A stretch of 64,000 nucleotides of DNA. Source: Diadema setosum (taxonomy: Eukaryota > Echinodermata > Echinoidea > Diadematoida > Diadematidae). The notes beneath the pieces were generated by a model, which was not told where the DNA came from, did no database searches, and was given only the letters and a program-made list of their open reading frames with translations. Where the stretch lies: positions 35,336,209 to 35,400,208 of the forward strand of contig CM067076.1 of NCBI GenBank assembly GCA_033980235.1. The letters run 5' to 3'. Positions 13,416 to 25,062 of this stretch are shown here, piece by piece. The stretch's first letter is position 1. The number at the start of each line of letters is the position of its first letter. The translations under genes and the position numbers were made by a program.

Positions 13416-14698
13416 ACTACAGTTGAATTATAGTGAAATTTCATTCAGTAGTGAAATGCCGAGTAAGGATATTCACAGGCCTAATACAATTCTATTTTCA
13501 ATGGCTTGGAGATTAATAACAGCACAAGTGCGCATAATAGTGGACACCATTGATTAGTTCTCCTATTCCACAGTAGCCCTTGTAATAAATATCATAACTA
13601 ATGGGATCATAAGCCGTCTATTTCAAGGATTTGTCATTTGAAGACGTTTTGTAAACGGTAGGAATTCAAGGAACGTTTGGTCATGGTTGATTGATTTTAG
13701 CCATTTGTATCAAGATTGGCTAGACTATGAATAAATGAGCGAGCAAAATGCTTACTATTGCTAGTAGGTTTTTTTTTTTTGGGGGGGGGAGTGTGTGGCA
13801 AAGAAATATCTTTGAAAAGTTACAGAATGAAACTGAAATTCATTGCAAAGTGACTGCAAGGATGTCACATTGTGCCTTTTAAGATCTTCAATTATGTAAC
13901 AATAAAGACACAGTGATGATAAAAATGACTTAACATATCTTCAGCCGTGTAACTCGGAAGTCACTAAAATTCTCTATAGCACTGGAAACAATACATGAAT
14001 TTTTGTTCATTTTAGTGCAGATTTCAGGTTTTAATGAAGTTGTTAAATGACTATGAAATGATGATACTTCATGAAGAAAGTTTAATGGGTAAATTATCTT
14101 TGCAATCGAATGTTATAAGGCATTCACGGAAGAAAATAAAGAAACAATAAGCAGTCAAGCTATGTCAAGAAATTTACACTGTACCTTTTTTTTCATATAA
14201 GATTCATAAAAACAATGAAATAGAAAAACAAAGAGAATCAATGGTTTTGAGAATTTCATCCTTGTTTTCTTCAGTGTTAAAAGAGAAATCTTTATATAGT
14301 AACATCACTGCAGATAGGAGAAAGCTTTATAGCATGAGAGAATGCAAGAACAACGCCACAATCATAATGATACACGTCAGATAAAAGATAATAACTAGTT
14401 TTACAATCATCTAAATCTTTTCATTGCCATAGAAACAGATGTTTATAATCCCATATGAGACCATTTCAATTGCTTTCATTAAGGCTACCTGCATGTAAAA
14501 TAGGGAAACTAACCAAAATTAGTGTCATTTCTTTATAGAACTTGTACTTCGTACACTCAAAATTTGTTGTTACAAGATATGACTTGTCAAATGTAAATAT
14601 AGTGTATTGATATTCATTGGATGTAAAAAAATAAAAAAAGTTTAATTAAATTGAAAATGGTAAACCATCACCAAAACAATCGTAGAAGAAAAACTTCA

Positions 14699-14751
<53 letters not shown>

Positions 14752-14759
14752 CATAGTTA
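13416..14759. other. AT-rich non-coding sequence
   Basis: T(10)G(9) junction near 13770-13789. No gene or repeat family recognised. Confidence 0.55.
14702..14748. repeat. (TA)n microsatellite
   Basis: About 23 units, just upstream of the LINE-tail-like sequence. Confidence 0.95.
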
Positions 14760-14939
14760 TAAAGGAGGTGTCCAGTGCATTATGGATCCACGTTTTGTAG
14801 AAACTTTTGTTATTCAAAGTTCCTTAAAATAGTATGTACTCATGTAAGCGTTATGTATATTGCTTTGTATTATTTTATGTGGAATAAGATTACTTTAATT
14901 GAATTGAATTGAATTGAATTGAATTGAATTGAATTGAAT
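14760..14939 (+). mobile_element. LINE 3' tail ending in (TTGAA)n
   Basis: AT-rich 3'-UTR-like sequence with TTTTATGTGGAATAAGATT runs into a GAATT pentamer array (14897-14939). Short tandem repeats at the 3' end are a CR1/L2-type LINE feature. No coding part remains. Confidence 0.45.
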
Positions 14940-15016
14940 CATAGTGTTAGATAAGTCGGAGGATTCATCATTGTGTATATGTAGGGGTATATCAAGATGA
15001 TGGGAAATTCTCCCTT

Positions 15017-15043
15017 CCCCCCCCCCCCCCCCCACACACACAA
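15017..15043. repeat. Poly-C/(CA) tract
   Basis: C(~17) followed by CACACACA. Confidence 0.9.
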
Positions 15044-15159
15044 ACATAAGCCCTTTACAGAAACGTCATCTTCCTTCTAGAGATTTTTCAGGGGGTAAAA
15101 AGTGGAAAGAGGGGAAATAGAGATGGAAAAAGGTGCAAGAAGGAAAACAGAGGTGACGT

Positions 15160-15430
15160 GGAAATTGTTGTTTGCCCCCGACGGTTCCTTCCATTGATTA
15201 GCGGAGTTGCAAAACAAACAGCGACTATTTACTCGCCCGCCGGCACGCCCGATTGCCCTGCCGTCCTACCAGGGCCCTCGAACTCTGGGAAAGGGGACGA
15301 GAGGAAGCTTTGCACACCGCGGCCTGAACGGTGTCGTGCCACACCATCAGCGATTACTCGAGATATCGTGTAAGACGACGCACTCATTCGATGCATTGAA
15401 CTATTAATTACTGGGAATTGATCTCTTCGG
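15160..15430. promoter_or_regulatory. Candidate cis-regulatory block, CpG-rich
   Basis: GC-rich core (CTCGCCCGCCGGCACGCCCG) with CATTGATTAGCGG and CTATTAATTACTGGG flanks. ORFs on both strands are short and unlike known proteins. Confidence 0.3.
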
Positions 15431-15489
15431 GAGTCCAAAATACAAAGCAGACTTATTACCATATCATGACAGCGTAAACTTGCATAACA

Positions 15490-15612
15490 TTATATATAAA
15501 TATATAAATATATGAATATATAAATATATGAATATATAAATATATATATATGTATATATATATACAAATATATACATGTATATACAAGTTTATATATAAA
15601 ACATATAAATAT

Positions 15613-15655
<43 letters not shown>

Positions 15656-15692
15656 ATATGTTTGTGTGTGTGTGTGTTTGTGTGTGTGTGCA
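15490..15692. repeat. (TATATAAA)/(TA)n and (GT)n compound array
   Basis: ATATAAAT-type units, then about 20 TA units to 15653, then TGTGTGTG to 15692. Confidence 0.9.
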
Positions 15693-16879
15693 TGTATAAA
15701 ATGCCCTCAAATTATAACTGATAATTGTGAGGGTACATGTCATAGATATCAAAACTTGCATGCATATAATCAATCATAGATAATAACATTACTAAGATGA
15801 GACTAGTGTTCTTTTTATCATGTTTGATGCTTGTTTCTAGGATACACACAGGAGAACAAAATGTAACTAAAACCATTATGAGAGGTATCCTGCCTGATGT
15901 ATTTTTCTTACTCTTGCAGGAACATGAAGTGTCTGTGTAATGCCAACTTGTTTGTTTTGTTTCTACACATATCCCTGTGAAGAATATCAACTAGTGGCAT
16001 GTACATTTTACACTTTCCCAATACCACAACAATACCACGGAAATTTATGAAGAGAAAGTAAAGTGTAAAGCAGTATCATTGTTTATTCAATTTGATTTAA
16101 TTACTGTATTTCCAGCGAACAAAAGGCGATGCATGATAAAGAGTATACAAATAGAAAAGAAGAAAAAATATACAAGTGACAAAATATTTTAGACAACATA
16201 CGTACGAATAAATGTATAGTATAAGAGAAATAATGCATTCTTTCTGAATAAAAAAAAAGTGTCATGCACTAAAAGGCATATGTTGTAATGCGTGAATCAT
16301 TCCATTAAGAATATGCAAATAACATATTATCTAAAATTTTCTATGTACAGCTAGAACATTTGTTAACTGTTATGATAAAAGCATAATTACTGTCAATAGG
16401 ATTCATCAACTGTTATGATAAAAGTGTATTGTAATAATATTTAATATTCATAAGACCACTTTTTGATTTTTCAATCTTTTAGACATTCAATTGGTTGTTA
16501 CTCACTTACATATTTTCTTCAAATATGGTCATGATGGTACTGTTGTATTTCCGTTTGTACATTGTATTTTTTTTTGTGGAAAAAAGTTTCAGAAAAAAAG
16601 ATGAATTGAAAATTGAAAAAAAAATACCTACAAAAGTCAAAGTGATATAACCAATGCAAATTTCGTACATTGAATTGCAAGATCAGCTGTAGCAATGATT
16701 AAATGTACTTACCATCACTTCTGAGCATCCGATAAAATCCAAAGGTAACATATAAAATGAAAGCCCCAATTGAATTTTTGGGAAAAATGAACACATCTGA
16801 AATCTGAAATCTTAAGTTTATCATAAAGTTGGTAACAAGACAGTGATTCAAGGGCAATTATAGTTTATCGTCACACTAA
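15693..16879. other. AT-rich non-coding sequence
   Basis: AACTGTTATGATAAAAG occurs twice, 44 bp apart (near 16365 and 16409). 16520-16625 resembles an old LINE 3' tail (GATGAATTGAAAATTGAAAA). Confidence 0.5.
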
Positions 16880-17188
16880 AGAAGCGTTTACACCAAATCC
16901 GGCACGGGTCACGGAACTGGGTTTTGCTATAGTGCGCCAAAAGGAACTATGTCTCATTTTGTTACAATATCACTCCCCCGCTAATAATTTAGTTAAAAAT
17001 TTATATTCTACTGTCAGTGACTGTTGATTTTGTTGCTTTTTCTTTGGACATAAGAATGATATTTTAGGTGATTTTGTACAGAATTACTGAAGAATTACTG
17101 ATTCTTTTTTTAACAGAACCAGACATGGTTCCTTTTGGAGTACCATAGTAAAAACCCGGCCCGTTGCCTGCCCGGTGTAAACGCGCCA
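16880..17188. mobile_element. PIF/Harbinger-like MITE (309 bp)
   Basis: Long imperfect TIRs: GCGTTTACACC near the left end and GGTGTAAACGC near the right, continuing into paired stretches about 60 bp long (GGGTTTT, CTATAGT/ACTATGG, CCAAAAGGAAC). TAA flanks both sides (16877-16879 and 17189-17191), matching the 3-bp TWA duplication of PIF/Harbinger elements. The interior is AT-rich and non-coding. Confidence 0.75.
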
Positions 17189-17204
17189 TAAGACGATCCA
17201 AGCG

Positions 17205-17400
17205 CTTTCGTTCACGCGTTTCTCACTGTGATGACGTCACAGAGTGTGGAGATAATGGCGGGCTAAGCGCAGTCTTTTAAACAGGAGAACTAGGCAGCGC
17301 TAGCCGGACAGAATCCGCCCCAATCCGCTGTAAGCCGCTGAGTGGCCAGTAAACCACGTCGCATTAGTTTTCTTCTGAATCAACCACAATGTGTGTCATT
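17205..17400. promoter_or_regulatory. Candidate regulatory block with a CRE palindrome
   Basis: GTGATGACGTCACAGAG contains a perfect TGACGTCA (17232-17239), the CREB/ATF full site. AACCACAATGTG (Runx-like ACCACA) is near 17380, and the segment between is GC-rich. It lies directly beside the MITE ending at 17188. Confidence 0.35.
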
Positions 17401-17879
17401 CGTAAATTTCTGGCCAGCTTACAAGAATCGCTTTCCGAGCAGAACATAAATATATGATCATATTTAAAAGAAATTTACGTCTGAGAAGTTAGTGCCAAAA
17501 AGGCAACAGTTTAGTACATTAATGTAGACTTATGGTAGGTAATGGCTTGAGATTTGTCAGCTTATGCATGTCAGTGTGATTGTTATCATTTTCATAAAGC
17601 AATTCTTTGCAGATTCATTTCCGTAAGAATTCCCAAGTATTTCTATTCTTAGTATAGTTATCATTTCCATAACATTATGTGTTTCTGAACCAAAAATCTA
17701 CTACTACCGTACTCTCTGAGAATGTATTTGAGAATAATACTGTTATACATAAATGTTTATGTGTGTGGTATGTGTATATACACAATAAGTATGTACAATT
17801 GTATTATGTGGATACCTACACATTAAGCCATAGGTAGATATGGAGGTATGGACATAGGTCTCCCTATTGCTAGATAGAT

Positions 17880-17881
<2 letters not shown>

Positions 17882-17924
<43 letters not shown>
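17882..17924. repeat. (GA)n microsatellite
   Basis: About 20 units of GA with one GG step. Polypurine/polypyrimidine. Confidence 0.95.
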
Positions 17925-17925
<1 letters not shown>

Positions 17926-20078
17926 TCAGAATACACACAGGCATTGATACATCTGTGTTTTCAGAGGTTGAGCTCGTAAAATTTCTGCGCATGTGCGACA
18001 ATATCTTGCCTTCGGTTTGGGCACAAGAACAACAACAACAAAACCAATGCCCAGTATTGCGTACAACGACATTTTGACCATCTGTCAGCTGGTCACTCGT
18101 TTGGTCACTCGACCTGACCGCTCCAAATAATGTTTATAGCCAGTCGGGGTCGCAGTAACAGAACAAAAGATTCTGGCCAATTTTCACCGGGTATATGGCT
18201 ATTCGCGATAATTGTGTTCGGGGCCCATTTACCCCTCGTGGTCAATACGTCGAAACGGTCTAATACAATTAGCGTCTTCTGCTGATTCACCTTTTGACAA
18301 CGTTATTTGAGAGCAAGATAGGTGATAAATTGCAAGAAAAAACGGCTAATGGAGAGTACAAACACCCAATGAGAGGAAGCTGGGGGAGAAAAAGAACACA
18401 GGTGGTGTTTGTTCGACTGTTTAAAATGGTACAGGGAACTAAAGGATCATGGATTTAAGTAAGTATTACATTGGTCAAAGAAAATTAATGAATAGGGTGA
18501 ATCATAGTAAAATTATGAAAAGACATGTGTCCTACGGTCGTGCTCACTATAGCAATATTAATTTTAACCGCGATTTTTAAAAAGAAATGATTATGATTGT
18601 TATATATGTGCATTCTTAGCAACCAGAGACAAGTTTTATTTTTCTTTGCTCTGGAGAAAACAATAAATAGTATGTCAAAAATGTTTACTAGTTATTGTCG
18701 TCGCGGGAAGTTTAACATTTCATTTCCCGTTTGGTCCGTCTTTTCCTTTTCCTATCCATTTTCGATATTATTCTTCCTTCTTCGCCGTCTTCTTCTCTTT
18801 CTTTCATTTTTTTTCTATTTCTCATGTGCTTAAATGGTCATCAGATAAAGCAGTTCAGACATTCACATTTTGGCGCAGAGGTTTTATCCAACACCCTTGG
18901 GACAGTACAGGCAGACGCCGACGCATCGGTCATTTCAAATCAGCAAAAGGTGGTTTGTACGTCGCAACAACTCCAGCGCATATCCCGATGCGTGCCGTTG
19001 AAGAGCGAAAAATTTGCCCCCAGTCTACACCTATCAAAGCTCATGCAGCACTCGCGCGTCAAACTTCGTCACGTGACCAGAATGCGCGTAGGCTCTCATC
19101 GATCATCTGTCTGTTTGGGGTCAAAGGTTAAAAGCACACGCTTTCTCACTATCACTCTCTCTGCCTGACATAACTATGTACTCCTTTCTGTCCATTTCCC
19201 TTCACGCCGTGAGATGTCGTGTGAGTAATATCCTCTTCTCACACACTGTTGTTTGTCATTAAGGGATACTGTCACGCCGAGCCCTAAGTCGGGTGGAGGA
19301 AAAAAAGAGTAGGGATGGAAAAGGAGAGAGATAAATAGAGAGGGGGAATATATAAAAACGAAAGAAAGATACAAGAGAGATACATGTAGACATTAACAGG
19401 AAAAGACGTTGTACAGAGCCGTAGACTGAAAGAGAGAGAGAGAGAGATAAAGAGAGGAGAGGAACACAAAAAGATACATAGCTGGGCATGAAGAGGGGCA
19501 TTTAGATTCTGCCAAACGCAGTCTCTTTGAGCTCTTGAAGAGAGAACTACTCAAAGTGTGATGTCCCTAAGGAGAGAGTTGGGCCTTATAACCCTATATT
19601 TTCGGTGACAAGTTTTCCAAGCTGACTAATGGGGTATTGATAACATCCTTGTCAGTTTCTTGTTGATAAGTGCATTTAGTCATGGTTTTTGCCCAGTACT
19701 GCGCACAATATGAAGACGTGAGCTGTCTTGTTTTGCTTTTCATTTTCTCTTATTTTGTTTGTGATTTTCTTCCTTTTTTAATTTGTTCGGCGTCTATTCA
19801 GATAATGAATTGAATAGAATAGAATGACCAAGCACCGTGACGTGCAGGAACGGAGACCCAAACTAAGAAAAACCTCTGATGTCATTTCTTATCACAGTCC
19901 GATGACTATAATGCCTTCCTTTATTGAGTCACTCTTACCCCTCATGAGAGTGAAACGAGGAATGAATCTTCATGGCAAGGTGTATATCTATATAATGGCT
20001 TTTTGAAGGGGATGGCTAGTAACTGATCATTGGGAATCAATGGGAATGCTGGGGAATGATTGTTCCAGTCCTTGTGGG
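17925..20078. other. Non-coding sequence
   Basis: Apart from the block at 18880-19135, it holds a purine-rich stretch (19295-19460) and a possible LINE-tail end (AATTGAATAGAATAGAATG, 19807-19825). ORFs of 101 and 145 codons near 18731-19168 are not recognisable. Confidence 0.5.
18880..19135. promoter_or_regulatory. Candidate regulatory block with TCF, E-box and DR1 words
   Basis: CTATCAAAG (TCF/LEF-like, 19031-19039), palindromic GTCACGTGAC (19068-19077, bHLH E-box) and GGGTCAAAGGTTA (19118-19130, DR1 nuclear-receptor-like) fall within 100 bp in a CpG-richer patch. Motif matches alone do not prove function. Confidence 0.35.
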
Positions 20079-20291
20079 ATTCATTTAATAGTACACAGTA
20101 CATCTATTGTTTTGCGAAAATTATTTACTTCAGAATGGTCTCATATTCAAGTAATGTGCAGTTCAATGTTTCCAGGTTAGCATGCCTTTACAGTGTCGGG
20201 GCGATCGTTATGGCCCGTTAACGATCGCCCGACACTCTGAAGTAAATAATTTTCGCAAAACAATAGATATATTGTGTACTCTTAAATGAAT
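20079..20291. repeat. Long near-perfect palindrome with one-sided 58-nt bulge
   Basis: The right arm (about 20218-20291) pairs with left-arm segments 20079-20134 and 20193-20210, leaving 20135-20192 unpaired on the left only. The pairing includes CTATTGTTTTGCGAAAATTA with no mismatch, and the tip stem is GCGATCGTTA with a loop of about 8 nt. Either a palindromic element gained an insertion in one arm, or the arm duplicated incompletely. Confidence 0.75.
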
Positions 20292-20727
20292 GTGTGATGT
20301 GTATTCATGTTTGGTGATTACATCATTATGTACATATACATAGCATACGTTGGGCACGCTTACGCATATGTGTATGATCCCTTCAACCAAGGTATGTTTA
20401 AAGCTATACGCATTTTCAAAGTGGTCATTTCTGTTACGTATATAACTTCCAGTTGTATCACTGAGTTGTTGATTTGGGAGTTTTCAAACAGGCCATGAGC
20501 CCCTCACACTTTCGCTCACTGGAAATCCATAGACATACATTTCTACACCATCGCATGATACATATAGTACTTCACTCTATTCATCTTAGCCCTGATGAGG
20601 AAGATAGATACATTATGATTTGATCAAATGATTGATAAAGTAATATTTACTTCGTGAAAACATGCTCAAATCAAATCAAATGTTTTGCAACAGGCGTCCA
20701 CAGTTGCAGTCATTACAAACGCAAAGG

Positions 20728-20770
20728 TACAAACACACACACACACACACACATACATACATACACACAC
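20728..20770. repeat. (CA)n/(TACA)n
   Basis: CA run followed by three TACA units. Confidence 0.9.
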
Positions 20771-21999
20771 TCACTCGCATGTATACAGGGAGGCACATGA
20801 TTAGTAGTAATGGTTTATTGAAATTCATTTGCAATCAGATTGCTAAATTGCGGAATTTTGTACATTTATATTGGGTTAAAGCAATGCTTCAATCAAATAT
20901 AAAATAAAACTATACAGTCATCATATTAATAAAGATTGAATGACTAATACTTAACAAAATTTCAACATAGAATTATACCTGCCTGCCTGTACATATGTAT
21001 TAATACAACCACTCGTACACAGGGAAGTCAAGCATATTTCACAATCATACATCTATACACATTGGTTTATCATAGCTGTAGTTATTTCTGCTGAATGTTT
21101 TATGTGAAACGACTCAATTATTTTGAATATTATTTGCCTCTTTCTTTCTTTCGTCTTGAGTTACAGGAAATTATAGGAGCTTTGTTGATTTCTCAGAAAG
21201 ATTTAGAAATAATCACTTCTGGCTTTTTCACCTGAACAAGGGAGATATGTTTTAGGTTTTGTTTTTGTTTTTTGTTTTTTGTTAGATGCATAGATGTGAT
21301 AGGACATGGAATGGAGCCTTTATAGCTGGACCCCAGCTTATGATGTGTTCTTTATTCTTATCTAAATATTATTTGATAACAGTATAAACTAACAGTCAAT
21401 GACCGTTATATGGGTACACGTCAGGGGAAAGTACTTACCAGAATGTGAAATGTTCTGACAATCAAATAACGCCAGCAAACAAATAACCCCCAACAGATTA
21501 GTATTATTGTCTTTGCACCGAGATATGCAGCGTACTTTTTAAATTCTGGTATACAGCGCGCTCAGAGCTATCCAGTAGGCCTACCTCCCACGTTGATCAT
21601 TGTTCTTCCTCAGATATTCTTTCATCTCTCTGCGAGGGGAAAGCCATCCACTTTCTCCCAAAAAGCAACTCGGTCCTTTAAGCCCACGGGTTGCTGTCAA
21701 TTAGAGATCGATACCCAGACACAGCTTCTAGTGAGGGTTAGCCTCGCCCAAAGACTTAAAGCTGCATTGTGGTTTAGGCATCAAGACATTTTTTTTCTTT
21801 TTTTCTTTTTTTGTGTGGGAAAACGTCCTACTTTACTTCATAGAAATGATAATCTAAGAAGGAGAAATATATTCCCACAGGACCTAATCGATATGGGAGT
21901 CCACTGAACTAACCACTGAAACAGATGGACGAGATTTTCATACGACCGTGCCCTTAAAGGGTAAAGAGGGAAGGGAAAACCAAGCAATATACTCTATCT

Positions 22000-22078
22000 C
22001 CCCCCCCCCCTCTCTCTCTCTCCCTCCCCTCCCTCTCTCTCCTTTCTCTCTCCCTCTCTCCCTCTCTCTTTCCCTCTA
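22000..22078. repeat. Poly-C plus (CT)n
   Basis: C(10) followed by about 70 bp of CTCTCC/TCTCTC. Confidence 0.9.
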
Positions 22079-22937
22079 TTTCTTGAATCGTATATATATA
22101 CATAATATTTGCAAACGTGACATTTGTTTACACAAAGTCAAATATCAAATAAACTTTTAAGATACATCGAATTAAGAGAGAGAGATGACTTAAATCGTAA
22201 GGACGCGTTATACAATTAGGAAAATTACACGCAATTTTTCGCATATAAGTAACGTAACAATGAATGTACATGTGATAATGAAGGGGAAGAGGGAAAGAGA
22301 ACGGAGAAAGAAATGAAGAGAGTTCGGGAATGGAAGATATAATTTATAATGAAAATATGATAAATAGCGTTAAAATTCCTTTTAGTGCTAATCCTCTGTT
22401 TACATGGTTTACGTAGTTCAAGTTTTCTTTTTATCTTATTCAAGAGAGAGAGGGGGGGGGGAGAGCATACTAAATTTAGGATACTTCTGTTTTCTGGCTT
22501 ATCCTGACTCCTAATCTCCCTCTCCCTTAATGCATTTCGCTACCCCCTTCCCTGTTTGCAAGGAGATAGAACAAAAGACTGACGGGTGGGATGAGGAGAG
22601 AGGCTGGGGGAGGGGGAGAGAGGGGGTAGCTGCAATGGCGAGGTCAAACACCGCCCCTAACAACACACCACCCCAGTGTGTCTAATGCAGTGTGATTCAC
22701 GAGTTTTGCTAGGGGCTGGGTATCCCCATCACCCACCCCGCTTTCTTTTGTACTGTATTTGTTTTAACAACTCTTTGTTCACAATCTATAATTAGACGGT
22801 CTTTTCTAGAGTCCACAATGATATCATATTAAGCAAATTATCGATTCATGTCTATTTGAATTAACATATTATGATGAGCAGTATCCGCTGATTAGTCCTA
22901 GTGAAACTGAAGTTCTATCATATCAGCAACGATCCTG

Positions 22938-23045
22938 ATAATAATAATAACAATAATAATTATGATTATAATGATTGATAATAAAGATAGTAATTATATT
23001 ATTGTTATTATTATTACTACTACATGTATTATCATCATCATCATC
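22938..23045. repeat. (AAT)n and (ATT)/(ATC)n arrays beside a SINE
   Basis: Trinucleotide runs at the 3' side of the minus-strand SINE ending at 23046; probably grown from its tail. Confidence 0.8.
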
Positions 23046-23209
23046 ATCATTATTAAGGTCTTCTTTATCGAGGGTAGCCTCTTCAATGTTGCCACTGCCA
23101 TGGCTCTGCCATAATTATTACCCTGGTAACCATTTATACACCCGGGTCGAGAGGGGCGTGGTGAGTATAAAAACATCTTGTCCAAGGATGTAAACACTGA
23201 GCGGGAATC
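23046..23209 (-). mobile_element. Same SINE family, head-truncated
   Basis: The body matches the 24829-25062 copy (GTCCAAGGATGTAAACACTG near 23180, GGGTCGAGAGGGGCGTGG near 23143, GATAGCC-like GGGTAGCCTC near 23071). The tRNA-like head stops at GCGGGAATC (23209). Its 3' side again abuts an ATT/ATC microsatellite. Confidence 0.75.
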
Positions 23210-23539
23210 AGCATATCATAGTATATAGTAGCAATGATGAACAACCAGTGTGTGCGTGTGTGTGTGTGTTTTGGTTTTTTAATGTGAACGTCTTATATTA
23301 TGTTAATTATGTTTATCTAATAACACACAATCAAGAAATGCGCTGCAATAATGACTGCAGCGGACATAGTGGACATTTTACTATTTTACATTCTTGTCAT
23401 ATCATATACTGCAATTAAACGTTAAAATGCAGTTGAGGGCTCACTACTGACTAGAACTAGGGACACGTGTTAAGGATATAATGTGTTGCTATCTACTTTA
23501 GATGCCAACGCAGTTGTGACTGTGTGGGCGTAGCTTTAC
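23210..23539. other. Unremarkable non-coding sequence
   Basis: Short GT run (23250-23271); otherwise nothing seen. Confidence 0.55.
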
Positions 23540-23990
23540 GGTGCTTCATACAATCGCAAAGAAAGGTGCGGACCTGTTTCCCAATGGGACCTTAATTCCC
23601 GGTGCCGGACGCCAAAGCCAAGCGGCTTTTGAGCACCATTGATATTCCGAGAGGGCCGCAGTAATAATTGGCTTCCAGGCATGGCAAAGAAAGTCCATTA
23701 CGGACGAGCAGGGTTGGGTTGGAGGGACAGGCTCCGCCCAAGCTTTTATCCACCGTGCCTCATCTTCCCCTCTTCGCTAAGAGTGAGACGTCGAGGTGGC
23801 GACTCGCACGTGCTGCGGGGTGATCAACGGTCACGGCCGATACTGGGGCGAGGTTACGTGCGCCTCCATCGGAGCATCGATCGTCGACCCACGGCCAGCC
23901 GTCGGCACGGGCATCACCCGGCCGTTCGATGCGACGCGCGAAACCCGACACGGCCTAACCACCTCAGCGCGCCTTTCCAGAGAGTAAAAT
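23540..23990. promoter_or_regulatory. Candidate cis-regulatory block, strongly GC-rich
   Basis: The most GC-rich unique stretch of the left half (23700-23970 has many CG steps, e.g. GCATCGATCGTCGACCCACG). Overlapping ORFs occur on both strands, up to 117 codons, typical of GC-rich DNA and without recognisable domains. Confidence 0.35.
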
Positions 23991-24632
23991 GAAGAAGAAG
24001 ATAAGAAAAAAGTAGAGTAGAGGAAAAAAGCAATAGACGTGTGGCGAAGGCAGGAAGCTGCCTTATTTACGGGGTCTGTGTGTTTGCTTGCTCGAGTCTG
24101 GGTCACCATAGGGCGAAGCTATGCCATTCCTTCACAAGTTTTCCCCTCCCCAACGCCGAAAGGTGATGTCAGTGAAATTATTGTCAGCAGCCGAATATCA
24201 TGTCCTCCCAGTCGCGTTCCCTTGGTAATCGTATGGTCAAAAGAAATGTAATAAAAAGATTAAATATGCGTCTTAAAGAATGAATACACGTCAGAAACGC
24301 TTGCCAGTGTTCTTACATGACAGAGTATCATTGAGAAATTTGCGATGCCATATATTAAGACCTGGCACCAATTTTTCTTTATTACGATGACAAAGAACTA
24401 TTGAATAAACGAGATGAGTTTCCATGTGGACAACATATCGTGAGACTGTTGAGTCTAGTGCTCATCATCTAACAGTATTAGAGAAGCCTTTCAGGGAGTT
24501 GATAACCCTTGGCTGTGGAGCGATTGAGGAGCAATGCTAAGTCCAATGGACACGCATATGAAACCACAACACGAAGAAGGAGTGAAAATACAGACATGTG
24601 TGGGAGAGGGCAGAATAGAAGATGACAGAGAT

Positions 24633-24659
24633 AGCAATAATAATGATAATAATAATCAT

Positions 24660-24732
<73 letters not shown>

Positions 24733-24758
24733 TATAATTATACTACTACTACTACTAC

Positions 24759-24790
<32 letters not shown>

Positions 24791-24828
24791 ATAATAATAA
24801 TAGATTATAATTATAATAACAATAATAA
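24633..24828. repeat. (AAT)n, (CTA)n and (TAG)n compound array
   Basis: About 25 AAT units, then TAC/CTA units, then inverted TAG units (CTACTACTAGTAGTAG centre near 24760), then AAT. Abuts the SINE 3' end. Confidence 0.9.
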
Positions 24829-25062
24829 TGTCTTATTTAACCAGGTTACCCAGGATAGCCTCGTTAGTGTTTCCACTGCTCTGACAGAGGGCCTTGGCAT
24901 TATTATTACCCTTGCGTTGTAGGGTGCCTATTCATACAGCTGGGTCGAGAGGGACAGGGTGGGTAAAAACATCTTGTCTAAGGACGTAAGAACTGGGCGG
25001 GAATCGAACTCTGGTCCTCCTATTGGGAGTCGGGAGTTTTATCCTCTATGCCACAGCGCCCC
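24829..25062 (-). mobile_element. tRNA-derived SINE, near full length
   Basis: On the minus strand it starts with a tRNA-like head (25062 to about 24995). The head has an A-box-like TGGCATAGAGG and a B-box-like GAGTTCGATTCC for RNA polymerase III. A body follows containing GTCCTTAGACAAGATGTTTTT, and the 3' tail is AAT-rich, merging with the (AAT)n array at 24633-24828. No intact tRNA is present. Confidence 0.8.

Larger units (their letters stand above)
20292..22937. other. AT-rich non-coding sequence with simple repeats
   Basis: GTTTTTTGTTTTTTGTT patch near 21260-21283 and G-rich patches near 22450 and 22600-22630. No gene recognised. Confidence 0.55.

Noticed and set aside
15456..15773. Tyr/Ile-rich minus-strand frame
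   Set aside because: Readout of the TATATAAA and TA arrays.
18731..19168. 145- and 101-codon overlapping frames
   Set aside because: They overlap in different frames over a CpG-richer patch and neither looks like a protein.
24995..25062. Possible tRNA gene
   Set aside because: A- and B-box-like words are present, but the cloverleaf is degenerate and a SINE body follows.
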